64,000 nucleotides of DNA, taken from assembly GCF_000384215.1 (NCBI RefSeq), contig NZ_KB913032.1, forward strand, positions 9,013,605-9,077,604, in the 5' to 3' direction. Under the pieces are notes generated by a model. It was not told the DNA's origin, ran no database searches, and saw only the letters and a program-made list of their open reading frames with translations. Source of the stretch: Amycolatopsis alba DSM 44262 (lineage in GTDB: Bacteria > Actinomycetota > Actinomycetes > Mycobacteriales > Pseudonocardiaceae). Below are positions 30,323 to 46,026 of the stretch, one piece after another. Each line of letters opens with the position of its first letter. The stretch's first letter is position 1. A program made the position numbers and the translations under genes.

Positions 30323-32419
30323 CTAGATGAGTTCGAGGGGGTCCAGCTGGATCCGGATGGGCTCGGAGGCCTTGCGCGCGTCCCGCCGGGCGGCCGCGGC
30401 GTGGACGGCGGCGGCGAGCGCCTTCCCGTCCGGACGCGCGACCCGCACCAGGGCCCGCTCCCGTTCCGCGTTGCCGTCCTCGTCGACTTCGCCGAGCGGC
30501 ACCGGGCCCAGCACCTCGCCGGTCTCCGGGAGCCCGAGGTCGTCGAGCAGCCCGGCGACCGCGTCCGGCGTGCCTTCGATGCTCGCCATCCGCATCGCGG
30601 GCGGGAAACCGAGTTCGCGCCGCTCCGCCAGTTCCAGGCTCGCGTGCCAGCCCGGATCCCACCGCACCAGCGCCTGCACCACCGAAAGACCCGCTTCCGC
30701 GCCGACGAACACGCGGCCGCCCTCGGTCCCCGGCCGCACCAGGGCCGCCGCCGCCATCCATCGGCGCAGGGTCTCCTCCCCCGCGCGCAGGTCCTGACGG
30801 CCCAGCAACGCCCAGCCGTCCAGCAGCAATGCCGCGCCGTAGCCGCCTTCCGCGACCGGCTCGGCTCCCGGCGTGCACACCACCAGCGCCGGTTTTCCGG
30901 GCACCGAAGCGAGCACCTCCGTCGCGCCCGAGGTCCGCACCGGGAATCCGGAGAACGCGCGCCCCAGTTCCTCGGCGGTGCGTTTGGAGCCGACGACGAC
31001 CGCCCGCAGCCGCACGGAACCGCAAGCGGCGCAATGGAAGTTCGTTTCGGGGACGCCGCACCACCGGCAGGCGGGCGGTCTCGGCGAGCCGTCGATCAGC
31101 CCGCCGGGCAAGGAAAGCGGGCCGGCGCAGCGACGGCAGTGCGCCGACGTCCGGCAGTTGCCGCAGGCGAGCCCCGGAACGTACCCGCGACGCGGAACCT
31201 GAACCAGGACGGGGAATCCGCCCGCCAGCGACTGCCGGGCCGCCTCGAATGCGACCGACGGGAGCCTCGCCGCCTTCGCCGCTTCGTCACGGGCGACGTC
31301 GAAGTCCTCGCCGACCGGCGTGACCCGCGGCGCCGCCGCCCGCAGTTCGGGACGCGCCGCCAAAAGCGGCTGTGCCCAGCCCGATTCCACCAGGAACTGC
31401 GCCTCGGCGGTCCGCGCGAAACCGGCGACGAGCATGGAGCCCTTCGCGGCGTGCGCGCGGTCCATCAGCACGTCGCGGACGTGCGGATACGGCGCGTGCT
31501 GGTCGAGGTGGACGTCGTCGCCGTCGTCCCACACCACGAACAGGCCGGGATCGGCGACCGGCGCGAACATCGCGGCGCGAGTGCCGACGACGACGCGTAC
31601 CGCGCCGCGCAGGACCGCGAGCCAGCGGCGGTACCGCTCGGCGGGCCCCAGCCCGGCGATCAGCGCGACCACGGAATCGGCGCCCAGCAAGGAAACGCAC
31701 GCGTCGTGCAGCCGGGTCAGGTCACGGTGGTCGGGGACGACCATGACGACGCCGCGCCCCGCGGCGGCCGCCACCGTAGCCGCTTCGGCCAGGCGCTGTG
31801 GCCAGTCCTCCCCCGGCAGGGCCTGCCAGACGGCGTTGGCCGGACGCCGTTCCGCGACGGCCTCCAGGAACGCGGGCCCGTTCTGATACCTCTCCCAGGC
31901 CGCGGTTTCGGGCGCCTCCGGCGTCGGCGCGGGCTCGGCTGGCGGCTCGCCCTCGACCTTCGCATGCCGGGACGGGATCGCGAGCCGCAGGACGTCGCTG
32001 AGCGTGCCGCCGTAGCGGTCCGCGACCGAACGGCAGAGCGTGTGCAGCGCGGGGGGCAACACGGGCTCGCTGGACGTCACCCTGTCGATGTAGGCGAGCT
32101 TCCCGGTGAATTCCGTGGTGTCGGCGCGTTCGACGAGGTACCCGTCGACGAGCTGGCCCGCGAACCGGACGCGCACCCGGCAGCCTGGTACGGCGGTTTC
32201 GTGGAGTTTCTCGGGGATCCGGTAGTCGAAGGTCCGGTCGAGATGCGTGAGCGGGATGTCCACGACGATCCGCGCGACCGGGTTCTCGGGCGCGGGGTTC
32301 TGCGCGCCGCGACGGCTGGCGGTCTTCGCGCGCGACGGTTTGGCCTTCCGCGCCGGTTCGGCTTTCGGCGGAGGCTCAGGGAGGTCCCACAGCGGGGTCG
32401 GTTCGGGACTGCTGCTCAC
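30323..32419 (-). CDS. priA: Primosomal protein N' (PriA), helicase motifs degenerate
   Basis: 698 residues from GTG 32419 (VSSSPEPTPLWDLPEPP). The N-terminal 3'-DNA-binding domain (~55-160; ARIVVDIPLTHLDRTFDYRI) is well conserved, as are the zinc-binding cysteines (CGNCRTSAHCRRCAG and CRWCGVPETNFHCAACGS, about residues 400-460). However, no GxGK(T/S) Walker A is present where motif I should be (around GRGVVMVVPDHRDLTRLHD), and the DEEH motif II is replaced by WDDGDD. Actinobacterial PriA proteins are known to lack these residues and are thought not to be helicases. Role: replication restart loading. Confidence 0.93.
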   Translation of the reverse strand: MSSSPEPTPLWDLPEPPPKAEPARKAKPSRAKTASRRGAQNPAPENPVARIVVDIPLTHLDRTFDYRIPEKLHETAVPGCRVRVRFAGQLVDGYLVERADTTEFTGKLAYIDRVTSSEPVLPPALHTLCRSVADRYGGTLSDVLRLAIPSRHAKVEGEPPAEPAPTPEAPETAAWERYQNGPAFLEAVAERRPANAVWQALPGEDWPQRLAEAATVAAAAGRGVVMVVPDHRDLTRLHDACVSLLGADSVVALIAGLGPAERYRRWLAVLRGAVRVVVGTRAAMFAPVADPGLFVVWDDGDDVHLDQHAPYPHVRDVLMDRAHAAKGSMLVAGFARTAEAQFLVESGWAQPLLAARPELRAAAPRVTPVGEDFDVARDEAAKAARLPSVAFEAARQSLAGGFPVLVQVPRRGYVPGLACGNCRTSAHCRRCAGPLSLPGGLIDGSPRPPACRWCGVPETNFHCAACGSVRLRAVVVGSKRTAEELGRAFSGFPVRTSGATEVLASVPGKPALVVCTPGAEPVAEGGYGAALLLDGWALLGRQDLRAGEETLRRWMAAAALVRPGTEGGRVFVGAEAGLSVVQALVRWDPGWHASLELAERRELGFPPAMRMASIEGTPDAVAGLLDDLGLPETGEVLGPVPLGEVDEDGNAERERALVRVARPDGKALAAAVHAAAARRDARKASEPIRIQLDPLELI

Positions 32420-32503
32420 CCGGTGATCTCTACCAGACTCCCCCGCCACCGGCCGTACCGCGTGGCCCGCGGTGGTCGAACACCGCACTCACGTGATCAG
32501 AGA

Positions 32504-32584
32504 CGTGACTCGCGTGATCGGAGACGGATCTCGCGTGCTTGGACGCCGCACACTCGAGTTCCGTCTCCGATCACGCGAGTCACG
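32504..32584. repeat. 25-bp inverted repeat, right of priA
   Basis: A perfect 25-base inverted repeat: 32504-32528 (CGTGACTCGCGTGATCGGAG then ACGGA) with 32560-32584, loop 31 bases. Sequence words (GTGATC, GACGGA, CGCGTGA) are shared with the repeat at 30138. A further CACGCGAGTCACG copy follows at 32592-32604. Confidence 0.75.
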
Positions 32585-32631
32585 CCTCCACACACGCGAG
32601 TCACGGCACGCACCACATCAGGTCGGCGACG

Positions 32632-32682
32632 CCGTGAAGGCCTCCTTCCCTACCCTCAAGGTAGGCAAGGAGGCCTTCACGG
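32632..32682. repeat. GTGAAGGCC-family palindrome, copy 3
   Basis: A 23-base arm CCGTGAAGGCCTCCTT+CCCTACC (32632-32654) pairs with 32660-32682 over CTCAA, with a single mismatch. It is 9 bases after the metK stop (minus strand). Together with the repeat at 32504 it accounts for most of the 272-base gap between metK and priA. Confidence 0.8.
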
Positions 32683-32691
32683 ACAGGCGGA

Positions 32692-33894
32692 TCAGGCGCC
32701 CGCGGCCGACTTCAGGTCCGCGGCCCGCGCCGTGCTCTCCCACGGGAGACCCAGCTCGGGACGGCCGAAGTGGCCGTACGCGGCTGTCGGCGCGTAAATC
32801 GGGCGAAGCAGGTCGAGGTCGCGGATGATCGCGGCCGGACGCAGGTCGAAGACCTCCGTGATGGCGGCCTGGATCTTCGTCGGGTCGACCGTCTCGGTGC
32901 CGAAGGTCTCGACGAAGAGACCCACCGGGGCCGCCTTGCCGATCGCGTACGCCACCTGGACCTCGGCACGCGTGGCCAGACCGGCGGCGACGACGTTCTT
33001 CGCCACCCAGCGCATCGCGTACGCGGCCGAGCGGTCCACCTTGGAAGGGTCCTTGCCCGAGAACGCGCCGCCACCGTGCCGGGCCATGCCTCCGTAGGTG
33101 TCGACGATGATCTTGCGGCCGGTCAGGCCCGCGTCACCCATCGGGCCGCCGATGACGAACCGGCCGGTCGGGTTGACCAGCAGCCGCACGTTGGAGGTGT
33201 CGAGGCCGAGCTCGGCGATCTCCGGGGCGACCACGTGCTCGCGGACGTCGACGCCGAGCATCTGCTCCAGGTCGATGCCGTCCGCGTGCTGGGTGGACAC
33301 GACCACCGTGTCGAGCCGCACCGGCTGGTCACCGGCGTACTCGATGGTGACCTGGGTCTTGCCGTCCGGGCGCAGGTACGGCAGCACGCCGTCCTTGCGG
33401 ACACGGGTCAGCCGCTGCGAAAGCCGGTGCGCCAGCGCGATCGGCAGCGGCATCAGCTCGGGGGTGTCCGAGCAGGCGTAGCCGAACATCAGGCCCTGGT
33501 CGCCGGCGCCCTGACGGTTGATCTCGTCCTCGTCGGACTCCACGCGGGACTCGTACGCGGTGTCGACACCCTGCGCGATGTCCGGCGACTGCGAGCCGAT
33601 CGCGACGTTGACGCCGCACGAGTTGCCGTCGAAGCCCTTGGCCGACGAGTCGTAGCCGATCTTCAGGATCACGTCGCGGACGATGGTCGGGATGTCCGCG
33701 TAAGCCTCGGTCGTCACCTCGCCCGCGACATGCACCTGGCCGGTGGTGATGAGGGTTTCGACCGCCACCCGGCTGCGCGGGTCCTTGGCCAGCAAGCCGT
33801 CCAGGATCGAGTCACTGATGGCGTCGCAAATTTTGTCGGGATGACCCTCGGTCACCGATTCCGACGTGAACAGTCTGCTCGTGGACGCGGTCAC
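32692..33894 (-). CDS. metK: S-adenosylmethionine synthetase
   Basis: 400 residues from GTG 33894, which gives the usual M-TAS...[17 protein letters not shown]-terminus with AGGGAG ~11 bases upstream; GTG 33906 is an alternative. Motifs: [47 protein letters not shown] (ATP/phosphate binding) and [16 protein letters not shown]. It makes SAM from methionine and ATP. A separate promoter is visible in the gap after coaBC. Confidence 0.98.
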   Translation of the reverse strand: MTASTSRLFTSESVTEGHPDKICDAISDSILDGLLAKDPRSRVAVETLITTGQVHVAGEVTTEAYADIPTIVRDVILKIGYDSSAKGFDGNSCGVNVAIGSQSPDIAQGVDTAYESRVESDEDEINRQGAGDQGLMFGYACSDTPELMPLPIALAHRLSQRLTRVRKDGVLPYLRPDGKTQVTIEYAGDQPVRLDTVVVSTQHADGIDLEQMLGVDVREHVVAPEIAELGLDTSNVRLLVNPTGRFVIGGPMGDAGLTGRKIIVDTYGGMARHGGGAFSGKDPSKVDRSAAYAMRWVAKNVVAAGLATRAEVQVAYAIGKAAPVGLFVETFGTETVDPTKIQAAITEVFDLRPAAIIRDLDLLRPIYAPTAAYGHFGRPELGLPWESTARAADLKSAAGA

Positions 33895-33934
33895 GGTGGC
33901 CGTCACTCCCTCACGTAGACGTCTGATGCCCGGA

Positions 33935-33963
33935 AAGTTAGGCACCCCTCAGCTTGTGCTCAA
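33935..33963 (-). promoter_or_regulatory. Candidate sigma-70-type promoter of metK
   Basis: On the minus strand TTGAGC (33958-33963) and TAACTT (33935-33940) are separated by 17 bases, a good vegetative -35/-10 arrangement, ~40 bases upstream of the metK start. No SAM riboswitch fold was recognised in the short leader. Confidence 0.5.
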
Positions 33964-33990
33964 GCGTACTGACTATCGCTGAAGGAGCTC

Positions 33991-35211
33991 TCAACGCTTC
34001 ATCAAGGTCACAACTGCGTCCCACAATGTGGAAGCCAGCTCGGCCTTGGCGCCCAGCGGGATCGGGATCTCGGTGCCGTCGGCACCGAGCAGCCAGCCCG
34101 AATTGTCCTCGGTGCCGAACGCCTTCCCCTCGCCGACGGCGTTCACCACCAGCAGATCCGCACCCTTGCGCTTCAATTTGACCCTGGCGTGATCCAGGAC
34201 GCCACCCTTGTCGTCCCCGGTCTCGGCGGCGAATCCCACGATCAGCTGACCGTTCGTCCGGTTCCGCACCAGTTCGGCCAGGATGTCCGCGTTGCGCGCG
34301 AGCTCGACCACGGGATCCGGCGCGTCGTCGGACTTCTTGATCTTGTGCTCGGCCCGGTTCGACGGCCGGAAGTCGGCGACGGCGGCGGCCATCACCAGGA
34401 TGTCGGCGGAGGCGGCCTCGGCGTGCATCGCCTGGCGCATCTCCTCGGCGGTCGACACATGGACGACCTTCGCGCCCGCGGGCTCCGGCAGCGCGATGGT
34501 GTGCGCGGCGACCAGGGTGACGTCCGCGCCGCGCTGGGCGGCGACCCGTGCCAGCGCGTAGCCCTGTTTGCCCGACGAGCGGTTGCCCAGGTAGCGGACC
34601 GGGTCCAGTGGTTCGCGGGTGCCGCCAGCCGAAATCGCCACGCGCACGCCTTCGAGGTCGCGCGGGAGGGCGTCCGGCACGGCGAGCAGGAGCCGGGCGA
34701 GGTCGACGATCTCGGCCGGGTCGGCGAGCCGTCCCTTGCCGGTGTCCTTGCCGGTGAGCCTGCCGGCGGCGGGTTCGGCGACGACCAGCCCGCGCGAGCG
34801 CAGCAGCGCCACGTTGTCGCGGGTGGCCGGGTGCTCCCACATCTCGGTGTGCATCGCCGGGAAGAAGGCGACCGGGCACCGGGCGGTGAGCAGGGTGTTC
34901 GTCAGCAGGTCGTCCGCGATGCCGTGCGCGGCCTTGGCGAGCAGGTTCGCCGTGGCCGGCACGACGATCACCAGGTCGGCTTCCTTGCCGACGCGGACGT
35001 GCTGGACCTCGGGCACTTCGGTGAACACGCCGGTGTGCACCGGGTTCCCCGACAGCGCCTCGAAGGTGGCCGCGCCGACGAAGTTCAGCGCGGCTTCGGT
35101 GGGGACCACGCGGACGTCGTGACCGGATTCGGTCAGTCCGCGCAGGACCTCACAGGCCTTGTAGGCGGCGATCCCGCCACCCACGCCCAGTACGACTTTG
35201 GGTTTATTCAC
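33991..35211 (-). CDS. coaBC: Bifunctional phosphopantothenoylcysteine decarboxylase/synthetase
   Basis: 406 residues from GTG 35211, overlapping rpoZ by 8 bases. N-terminal CoaC flavoprotein (~1-180; [53 protein letters not shown]). C-terminal CoaB synthetase (~185-400; [34 protein letters not shown]). It converts 4'-phosphopantothenate to 4'-phosphopantetheine in CoA synthesis. Confidence 0.97.
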   Translation of the reverse strand: MNKPKVVLGVGGGIAAYKACEVLRGLTESGHDVRVVPTEAALNFVGAATFEALSGNPVHTGVFTEVPEVQHVRVGKEADLVIVVPATANLLAKAAHGIADDLLTNTLLTARCPVAFFPAMHTEMWEHPATRDNVALLRSRGLVVAEPAAGRLTGKDTGKGRLADPAEIVDLARLLLAVPDALPRDLEGVRVAISAGGTREPLDPVRYLGNRSSGKQGYALARVAAQRGADVTLVAAHTIALPEPAGAKVVHVSTAEEMRQAMHAEAASADILVMAAAVADFRPSNRAEHKIKKSDDAPDPVVELARNADILAELVRNRTNGQLIVGFAAETGDDKGGVLDHARVKLKRKGADLLVVNAVGEGKAFGTEDNSGWLLGADGTEIPIPLGAKAELASTLWDAVVTLMKR

Positions 35212-35473
35212 CCTCGGTGTGCTCGAGCAGGCCGCCGTGGATCTCGCGCAGGGCGATGGACAGCGGCTTCTCACGCGGGCCCGGCTCGACCAGCGGGCCG
35301 ACGTACTCCAGCAGGCCCTCGCCCAGCTGGGCGTAGTAGTCGTTGATCTGGCGAGCGCGCTTGGCCGAGTAGATCACCAGCGCGTACTTCGAGCTGACCT
35401 TCTCGAGGAGGTCGTCGATGGGCGGGTTGGTGATGCCTTCGAGCTCTTCGTGCAGCGTGGCCTGAGTCGTCAC
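35204..35473 (-). CDS. rpoZ: RNA polymerase omega subunit
   Basis: 89 residues. The start [20 protein letters not shown] and the core [19 protein letters not shown] are typical of actinobacterial omega. It helps fold and retain beta' in RNA polymerase. Lies 24 bases after gmk, the gmk-rpoZ-coaBC order being widespread. Confidence 0.97.
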   Translation of the reverse strand: MTTQATLHEELEGITNPPIDDLLEKVSSKYALVIYSAKRARQINDYYAQLGEGLLEYVGPLVEPGPREKPLSIALREIHGGLLEHTEGE

Positions 35474-35497
35474 TCGTGGTGCTCCGAATCTTCGGGT

Positions 35498-36127
35498 TTA
35501 GATGTCGCCGGTTATCAAGTTTAGCAACTGCTCAGCGGCGTCCCGCACGTCGGCGTTGACGACGCGCTCGTCGAACTCCCCGGCGGCGGCGAGTTCGCGT
35601 TCGGCCTCGGCCAGCCTGGCCTTCACCGCGGCCTCGTTTTCGGTGCCGCGGCCGGTCAGCCTGCCGACCAGCTCGTCCCACGACGGCGGCATCAGCATCA
35701 CCAGCCGCGCCTCCGGCATCGCCTTGCGGACCTGCCGTGCGCCCTGGAGTTCGATCTCCAGCAGGGCGTTGCGGCCGCCTGCCAAGGCGCGCTCCACGGG
35801 TTCACGCGGGGTGCCGTAGCAGTTGCCGGTGAACTCGGCGTGTTCGAGCAGTTCACCGTCTGCGACCATGCGGTCGAACTCGGCGCGGTCGACGAAGTGG
35901 TAGTGCTCGCCGTCCACCTCACCCGGCCTCGGCTTCCTCGTGGTCACCGAGACGCTGAAATAGATCTCCGGATCCAGCTTGCGCAGCTCCTTGGCCACGC
36001 TCGACTTCCCGACTCCCGAAGGCCCTGATACGACCGTGAGCCGGTGCCGGGATTCGACTCCCGTCACCGGCTCACCGCCGCGGTCAGCGCCCGGTGTCAC
36101 CGGGTGGTCCTGACCGATGCCGCTCAC
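35498..36127 (-). CDS. gmk: Guanylate kinase
   Basis: 209 residues from GTG 36127, overlapping the mihF stop by GTGA. P-loop [17 protein letters not shown] (Walker A), [20 protein letters not shown] (GMP binding) and [15 protein letters not shown] are visible. A ~25-residue extension precedes the P-loop. Converts GMP to GDP. Confidence 0.97.
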   Translation of the reverse strand: MSGIGQDHPVTPGADRGGEPVTGVESRHRLTVVSGPSGVGKSSVAKELRKLDPEIYFSVSVTTRKPRPGEVDGEHYHFVDRAEFDRMVADGELLEHAEFTGNCYGTPREPVERALAGGRNALLEIELQGARQVRKAMPEARLVMLMPPSWDELVGRLTGRGTENEAAVKARLAEAERELAAAGEFDERVVNADVRDAAEQLLNLITGDI

Positions 36128-36441
36128 TCGCCGCTGAATTCGGCCAGCAGCGCCTTGCGCTGCCGGTCGCCGAGGCCGCGAAGACGACGGCTGGGTGCGA
36201 TCTCCAGTCGTTCCATGGTCTGCTGGGCGCGGACCTTGCCGACACCCGGAAGAGCCTCGAGCAGAGCCGAGACCTTCATCTTGCCGAGGACTTCGTTCTC
36301 CTCGGCCTGCTTCAACACGTCGACCAGAGTGGTACCGCCCCGCTTCAGCCGCTCCTTCAGCTCAGCACGGATGCGGCGGGCGGCGGCGGCCTTCTCCAGC
36401 GCCGCAGCGCGCTGTTCCTCTGTCAGCTGGGGAAGTGCCAC
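36124..36441 (-). CDS. mihF: Integration host factor, actinobacterial type (mIHF)
   Basis: 105 residues: [20 protein letters not shown] and the helix-two-turn-helix region [20 protein letters not shown]. It is the nucleoid-associated protein found in mycobacteria and Streptomyces, needed there for phage integration and chromosome organisation. Its gene is always next to gmk in this phylum. The 107-base upstream gap contains GGGTGGGT/ACCCACCC (36468-36475, 36487-36494), which may be a leader or pyrF terminator hairpin. Confidence 0.96.
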   Translation of the reverse strand: MALPQLTEEQRAAALEKAAAARRIRAELKERLKRGGTTLVDVLKQAEENEVLGKMKVSALLEALPGVGKVRAQQTMERLEIAPSRRLRGLGDRQRKALLAEFSGE

Positions 36442-36548
36442 GTTTTCCTCCGGTAGTTCTCAAATCTGGGTGGGTGTGGCGACGGTACCCACCCGTTACC
36501 TCGGCCCACAATGCGGGGGTGGCTGGTCATGACGGATTCCCGAGCCTG

Positions 36549-37384
36549 CTATTGGCCTTTTTCCAGGGGACCGAGGGAATCCCGTGTCCTCCGAACGGCC
36601 GCACGTAGTGCTTCGGGGTCCGGCCCGTGTTTGAGGACGTCACGGGACGACGCGGGCAGCACGCCCGGCAGTCCCGGCCCGAAAAGGGCCCGCAAATCGG
36701 CCGGAGTGGCCCCCTGGGCCCCGAAACCGGGTGCCAGGACGGGACCGTTCAGCTTGCTCAGGTCGAGCTCTCCCGGCGCGATGGTGGCGCCGACGACGAC
36801 ACCGATGTCACCCAGCGGCCCGACACCCGCGTTATGCGCGCCCGCCGTGTCGACGATGTCCTGCGCGACGGTCTTTCCGTTGGGCAGCAAGGCGTTCTGC
36901 AGTCCCTGCGCCTCCGGGTTGGAAGTGCGCGCGAGGACGAACAGGCCCTTGCCTTGCTCCTGCGCAACCTCGACGGCGAAATCCAGCGAGCCGAACCCGA
37001 GGTATGGGGAAACCGTTATGGCGTCGGCCTCGAGTTCCGCCCCCGACGGCAGGAAAGCCGCCATGTACGCCGCCATCGTGGAACCGATGTCGCCGCGTTT
37101 GACGTCCAGCAGGACGAGCGCGCCCGCTTCCCGGCACACCTTCATCGTCTTGGCCAGGACAGCGACCCCAGGAGGCCCGTAGGCCTCGAAAAAGGCCGAC
37201 TGGGGCTTGATCACCGCGACCTCGGGCGCGATCGCCTCGGCGGCGGTGAGGGCGAACTTCTCCAGACCGCCCGCGTCCGCCGGAAGACCCCACGCCTGGA
37301 GCAACCCCGGATGGGGGTCGATCCCGGCGCAGAGCGGTCCCTTTTCCGCGACCGCCCGCGCCAGCCTCGCCCCGAACCGCCCGC

Positions 37385-37388
<4 letters not shown>
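36549..37388 (-). CDS. pyrF: Orotidine 5'-phosphate decarboxylase (type 2)
   Basis: 279 residues from GTG 37388, overlapping the carB stop by GTGA. Motifs of the long (type 2) family: [48 protein letters not shown] (catalytic Lys-Asp) and [12 protein letters not shown]. Last step of UMP synthesis, and last gene of the pyr operon. Confidence 0.97.
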
Positions 37389-40699
<3,311 letters not shown>

Positions 40700-41833
40700 T
40701 TACTTGGCCTTCTCCATCAAGCTGACGAACTCATCGAACAAGGGGGCCGCGTCGTGCGGGCCGGCGGCGGCCTCGGGGTGGTACTGCACCGAGAACGCGG
40801 GGACGTCGAACGCGCGGACACCTTCGACGGTGTCGTCGTTCGGGCAGTAGTGCGAGATCTGCGCGGCGCCGAACGGCGTCTCGAACCGCTGACCCGGCTC
40901 GCCTTCGAGGGCGAACCCGTGGTTCTGCGCGGTGATCGCGACGCGTTTGGTCGCCACGTCGATCACCGGGATGTTGATCCCGCGGTGGCCGTAGCGCATC
41001 TTGTAGGTGCCCAGCCCCAGCGCGCGGCCGAGGATCTGGTTGCCGAAGCAGATGCCGAACAGCGGGATCTCCCGCTGCAGCACCGATTTCGTCAATTCGG
41101 TGGCGTGCGCGGTGGTCGCCGGGTCGCCGGGACCGTTGGACAGGAAGACACCGTCCGCCTCGATCGCGAGCAGATCGTCCACAGTGGACGACGAGGGCAG
41201 CACGTGCACCTCGATGCCGCGCGCGGCCATCAGGCGCGGGGTGTTGGACTTGATGCCCAGGTCCAGCGCGGCGACGCGGAACTTCCGCTCGCCCTGCGCT
41301 TCGACGACGTACGCCTGCTTCGTGCTGACCTCTCCGGCGAGGTCGGCACCCTTCATCTGCGGGCTGGCCTGCACCTCGGCGAGCATCTCCTCGTCGGTGC
41401 CGAGCGCGTCGCCCGAGAAGACGCCGGACCGCATGGCGCCCTGCTCGCGCAGGTGCCGGGTCAGCGTGCGGGTGTCCACTTGCGCGATCCCGACGACGCC
41501 TTGGCGCTCCAGTTCCTCGTCCAGCGTGCGCTTGGCGCGCCAGTTGGACGGGGTGCGCGCGGGGTCGCGGACGACGTAACCGGAGACCCAGATGCGCGAG
41601 GACTCGTCATCCTCGTCGTTCCAGCCGGTGTTGCCGATCTGCGGCGCGGTCTGGACCACGATCTGCCGGTGGTACGAGGGGTCGGTCAGCGTCTCCTGGT
41701 AGCCGGTCATACCGGTGCAGAACACCGCCTCGCCCAGACTCCGTCCGCGGGCCCCGTATGCGGAGCCACGGAACACCCGGCCGTCTTCCAGTACCAGCGC
41801 AGCCGGTGTGCGGGTGCCGTTCGCGGTGCTCAT
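40700..41833 (-). CDS. carA: Carbamoyl-phosphate synthase, small subunit
   Basis: 377 residues from ATG 41833; the TGATG overlap with the upstream gene supports this start. N-terminal domain ALVLEDGRVFRGSAYG; class I glutamine amidotransferase domain (~190-375) with the nucleophile in PLFGICFGNQILGRALG and the His-Glu of FSVQYHPEAAAGP. Supplies ammonia to CarB. Confidence 0.98.
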   Translation of the reverse strand: MSTANGTRTPAALVLEDGRVFRGSAYGARGRSLGEAVFCTGMTGYQETLTDPSYHRQIVVQTAPQIGNTGWNDEDDESSRIWVSGYVVRDPARTPSNWRAKRTLDEELERQGVVGIAQVDTRTLTRHLREQGAMRSGVFSGDALGTDEEMLAEVQASPQMKGADLAGEVSTKQAYVVEAQGERKFRVAALDLGIKSNTPRLMAARGIEVHVLPSSSTVDDLLAIEADGVFLSNGPGDPATTAHATELTKSVLQREIPLFGICFGNQILGRALGLGTYKMRYGHRGINIPVIDVATKRVAITAQNHGFALEGEPGQRFETPFGAAQISHYCPNDDTVEGVRAFDVPAFSVQYHPEAAAGPHDAAPLFDEFVSLMEKAK

Positions 41834-42342
41834 CAGGCACCTCCCTTGATGTCGTTGGGAATGTCTTGCAAAGCTTCGATCCACTGTGGATAGTCGTCGA
41901 CGTCGTCGCCGCGGAATCCGGTGTCCAGCTCGACGTCCCCCGCCAGCCAGGTGACGACGAGCAGCGCGTCGATGCCCATCACCTTCCCGGCCATCCCCTT
42001 GTCCTTGCGGACGCCGGTGACCGAGGCGCGCGGGATCCAGAAGTCCGGGGCGCCGCCGCGCTCGATGGCGATGCCGTCTTCGTGCAGCCGCCAGACCGCG
42101 CCGGTGCGCAGGCCGGCGCCGCGGGTGACCACGCGCTCCTGCCAGTGCCCCGCGGTCGTCGTGCTGATGTAGACGCCGGTCGACTCGATCAGCGTCTCGC
42201 CGGGCTCGGCGGGGATCTCCGCGAACGGCGGCACCTGGACGCTCTGCGTCCGGGACTTGCGCCGCCAGCCGCGCCACATCAGGAAGACGCAGACGAGGAA
42301 GAAGGCGAAGACCGCCAGGGTCAGCAGAATCCGGTCGCTCAT
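41833..42342 (-). CDS. Membrane-anchored PH-like protein inside the pyr operon (Rv1382-like)
   Basis: 169 residues from ATG 42342, overlapping the pyrC stop by ATGA and sharing a TGATG with carA. One N-terminal membrane segment ([19 protein letters not shown]) is followed by a basic stretch and a beta-rich PH-like domain ([29 protein letters not shown]). The same gene sits between pyrC and carA in M. tuberculosis (Rv1382). Function unknown; the tight coupling argues for co-expression with pyrimidine synthesis. Confidence 0.88.
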   Translation of the reverse strand: MSDRILLTLAVFAFFLVCVFLMWRGWRRKSRTQSVQVPPFAEIPAEPGETLIESTGVYISTTTAGHWQERVVTRGAGLRTGAVWRLHEDGIAIERGGAPDFWIPRASVTGVRKDKGMAGKVMGIDALLVVTWLAGDVELDTGFRGDDVDDYPQWIEALQDIPNDIKGGA

Positions 42343-43627
42343 GCGCTGATCTTCCCTTCCCGCGCGGTGATCCGCCCGCGCAGCAACGTCGCCGTCACCA
42401 CGCCGGGGAGCCGCATTCCTTCGTACGGGGTGTTGGCCGCGATGCTCGCGAACTCCGCGCCCCGCACGGTCCATTCGGTGTCCGGGTCGACCAGGGTCAG
42501 GTTCGCCGGTTCGCCAACCTCGATCGGACGGCCGTGGTCGGCCAGGTTGCCGATCTCGGCGGGCCGCTCGCTCATCACCCGCGCGACACCGCGCCAGTCC
42601 AGCAGGCCGGTGCGGACCATGGTCTCGACCACGATCGACAGCGCGGTCTGGAGACCGAGCATGCCGGGCCGGGCCGAGTTCCACTCGCAGTCCTTGTCCT
42701 GGACGGCGTGCGGCGCGTGGTCGGTGGCGACGCAGTCGATGACACCCTCGGCCAGCGCGGCACGCAGCTTCTCGGCGTCGGACTCGGTGCGCAGCGGCGG
42801 ATTGACCTTGTTGACCGGGTCGTAGGTCGCCAGGCGCTCGTCGGTCAGCAGCAGGTGGTGCGGGGTGACCTCGGCCGAGACCTTGGTGCCGCGGTCCTTG
42901 GCCCACTTCAGGATGTCCGCGGTGCCGGCGGTCGAGACGTGGCAAACGTGCAGCCGCGCGTTCGCGTGCTGGGCGAGCAGGCAGTCGCGGGCGACGATCG
43001 ACTCCTCCGCCGAGGCGGGCCAGCCGGTGTAGCCCAGGCGCGCGGCCTGCTCGCCTTCGTGCGCCTGCGCGCCGACGGTCAGCCGCGGCTCTTCGGCGTG
43101 CTGGGCGATGACCACGCCGAGCGCCGTCGAGTACTCCAGCGCGCGGCGCATGAGCAGCGGGTCCGCGACGCAGAGGCCGTCGTCGGAGAAGACCTTCACA
43201 CGGGCTTCGGACTTCGCCATGGTGCCCAGTTCGGCGAGCTTCTCGCCCTTGAGGCCCACGGTGACCGCGCCGACCGGGTGCACGTCGACCAGCCCGGCCT
43301 CCTGGCCGCGCCGCCACACGTGGTCGACGATCACCGCGTTGTCGGCCACCGGATCGGTGTTGGCCATGGCGAACACCGCCGTGTAGCCGCCGAGCGCGGC
43401 CGCGGCCGAACCGGTGGCGATGGTCTCGGTGTCCTCGCGGCCGGGTTCGCGCAGGTGGGTGTGCAAGTCGACGAAACCGGGGAGCAGCACCTGGCCGCCC
43501 GCGTCGATCACCTCGGCGTCTTCAGGGGTGTCCAGAGCGCCGATATCGGTGATGACCCCGTCCTCGACGAGCACGTCGACCGGATCGCCCTCTCCGTAGG
43601 GTCGGGCGCCCTTGATCAGGACGGTGG

Positions 43628-43631
<4 letters not shown>
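42339..43631 (-). CDS. pyrC: Dihydroorotase
   Basis: 430 residues from GTG 43631, coupled to pyrB by GTGA. Class I (long) dihydroorotase: zinc ligands in [19 protein letters not shown] (HxH), further His in LHVCHVST and the Asp in [10 protein letters not shown]-terminal urease-like beta domain (~1-55). It cyclises carbamoyl aspartate. Confidence 0.97.
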
Positions 43632-45917
<2,286 letters not shown>

Positions 45918-45978
45918 AGATGGCGACGTTTTCGGTCCGGGGGGACCGGAAACGCCAAGCGGAGCCACCGAGCACGAG

Positions 45979-46014
45979 AACGGGCCGTGCCCTTGTGAGA
46001 GGACACGGCCCGTT
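45979..46014. terminator. Bidirectional terminator between bldD and nusB
   Basis: Perfect 11-bp inverted repeat AACGGGCCGTG (45979-45989) with CACGGCCCGTT (46004-46014), followed by GTAATA on the plus strand. Confidence 0.75.
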
Positions 46015-46026
46015 GTAATACGTCTT

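Noticed and set aside
30038..32797. Long open frame (919 codons) on the plus strand opposite priA
   Set aside because: Shadow of priA; it also runs through intergenic palindromes, and shows no family similarity.
33895..33990. SAM riboswitch before metK
   Set aside because: The leader after the predicted promoter is about 35-40 bases, too short for a known SAM aptamer.
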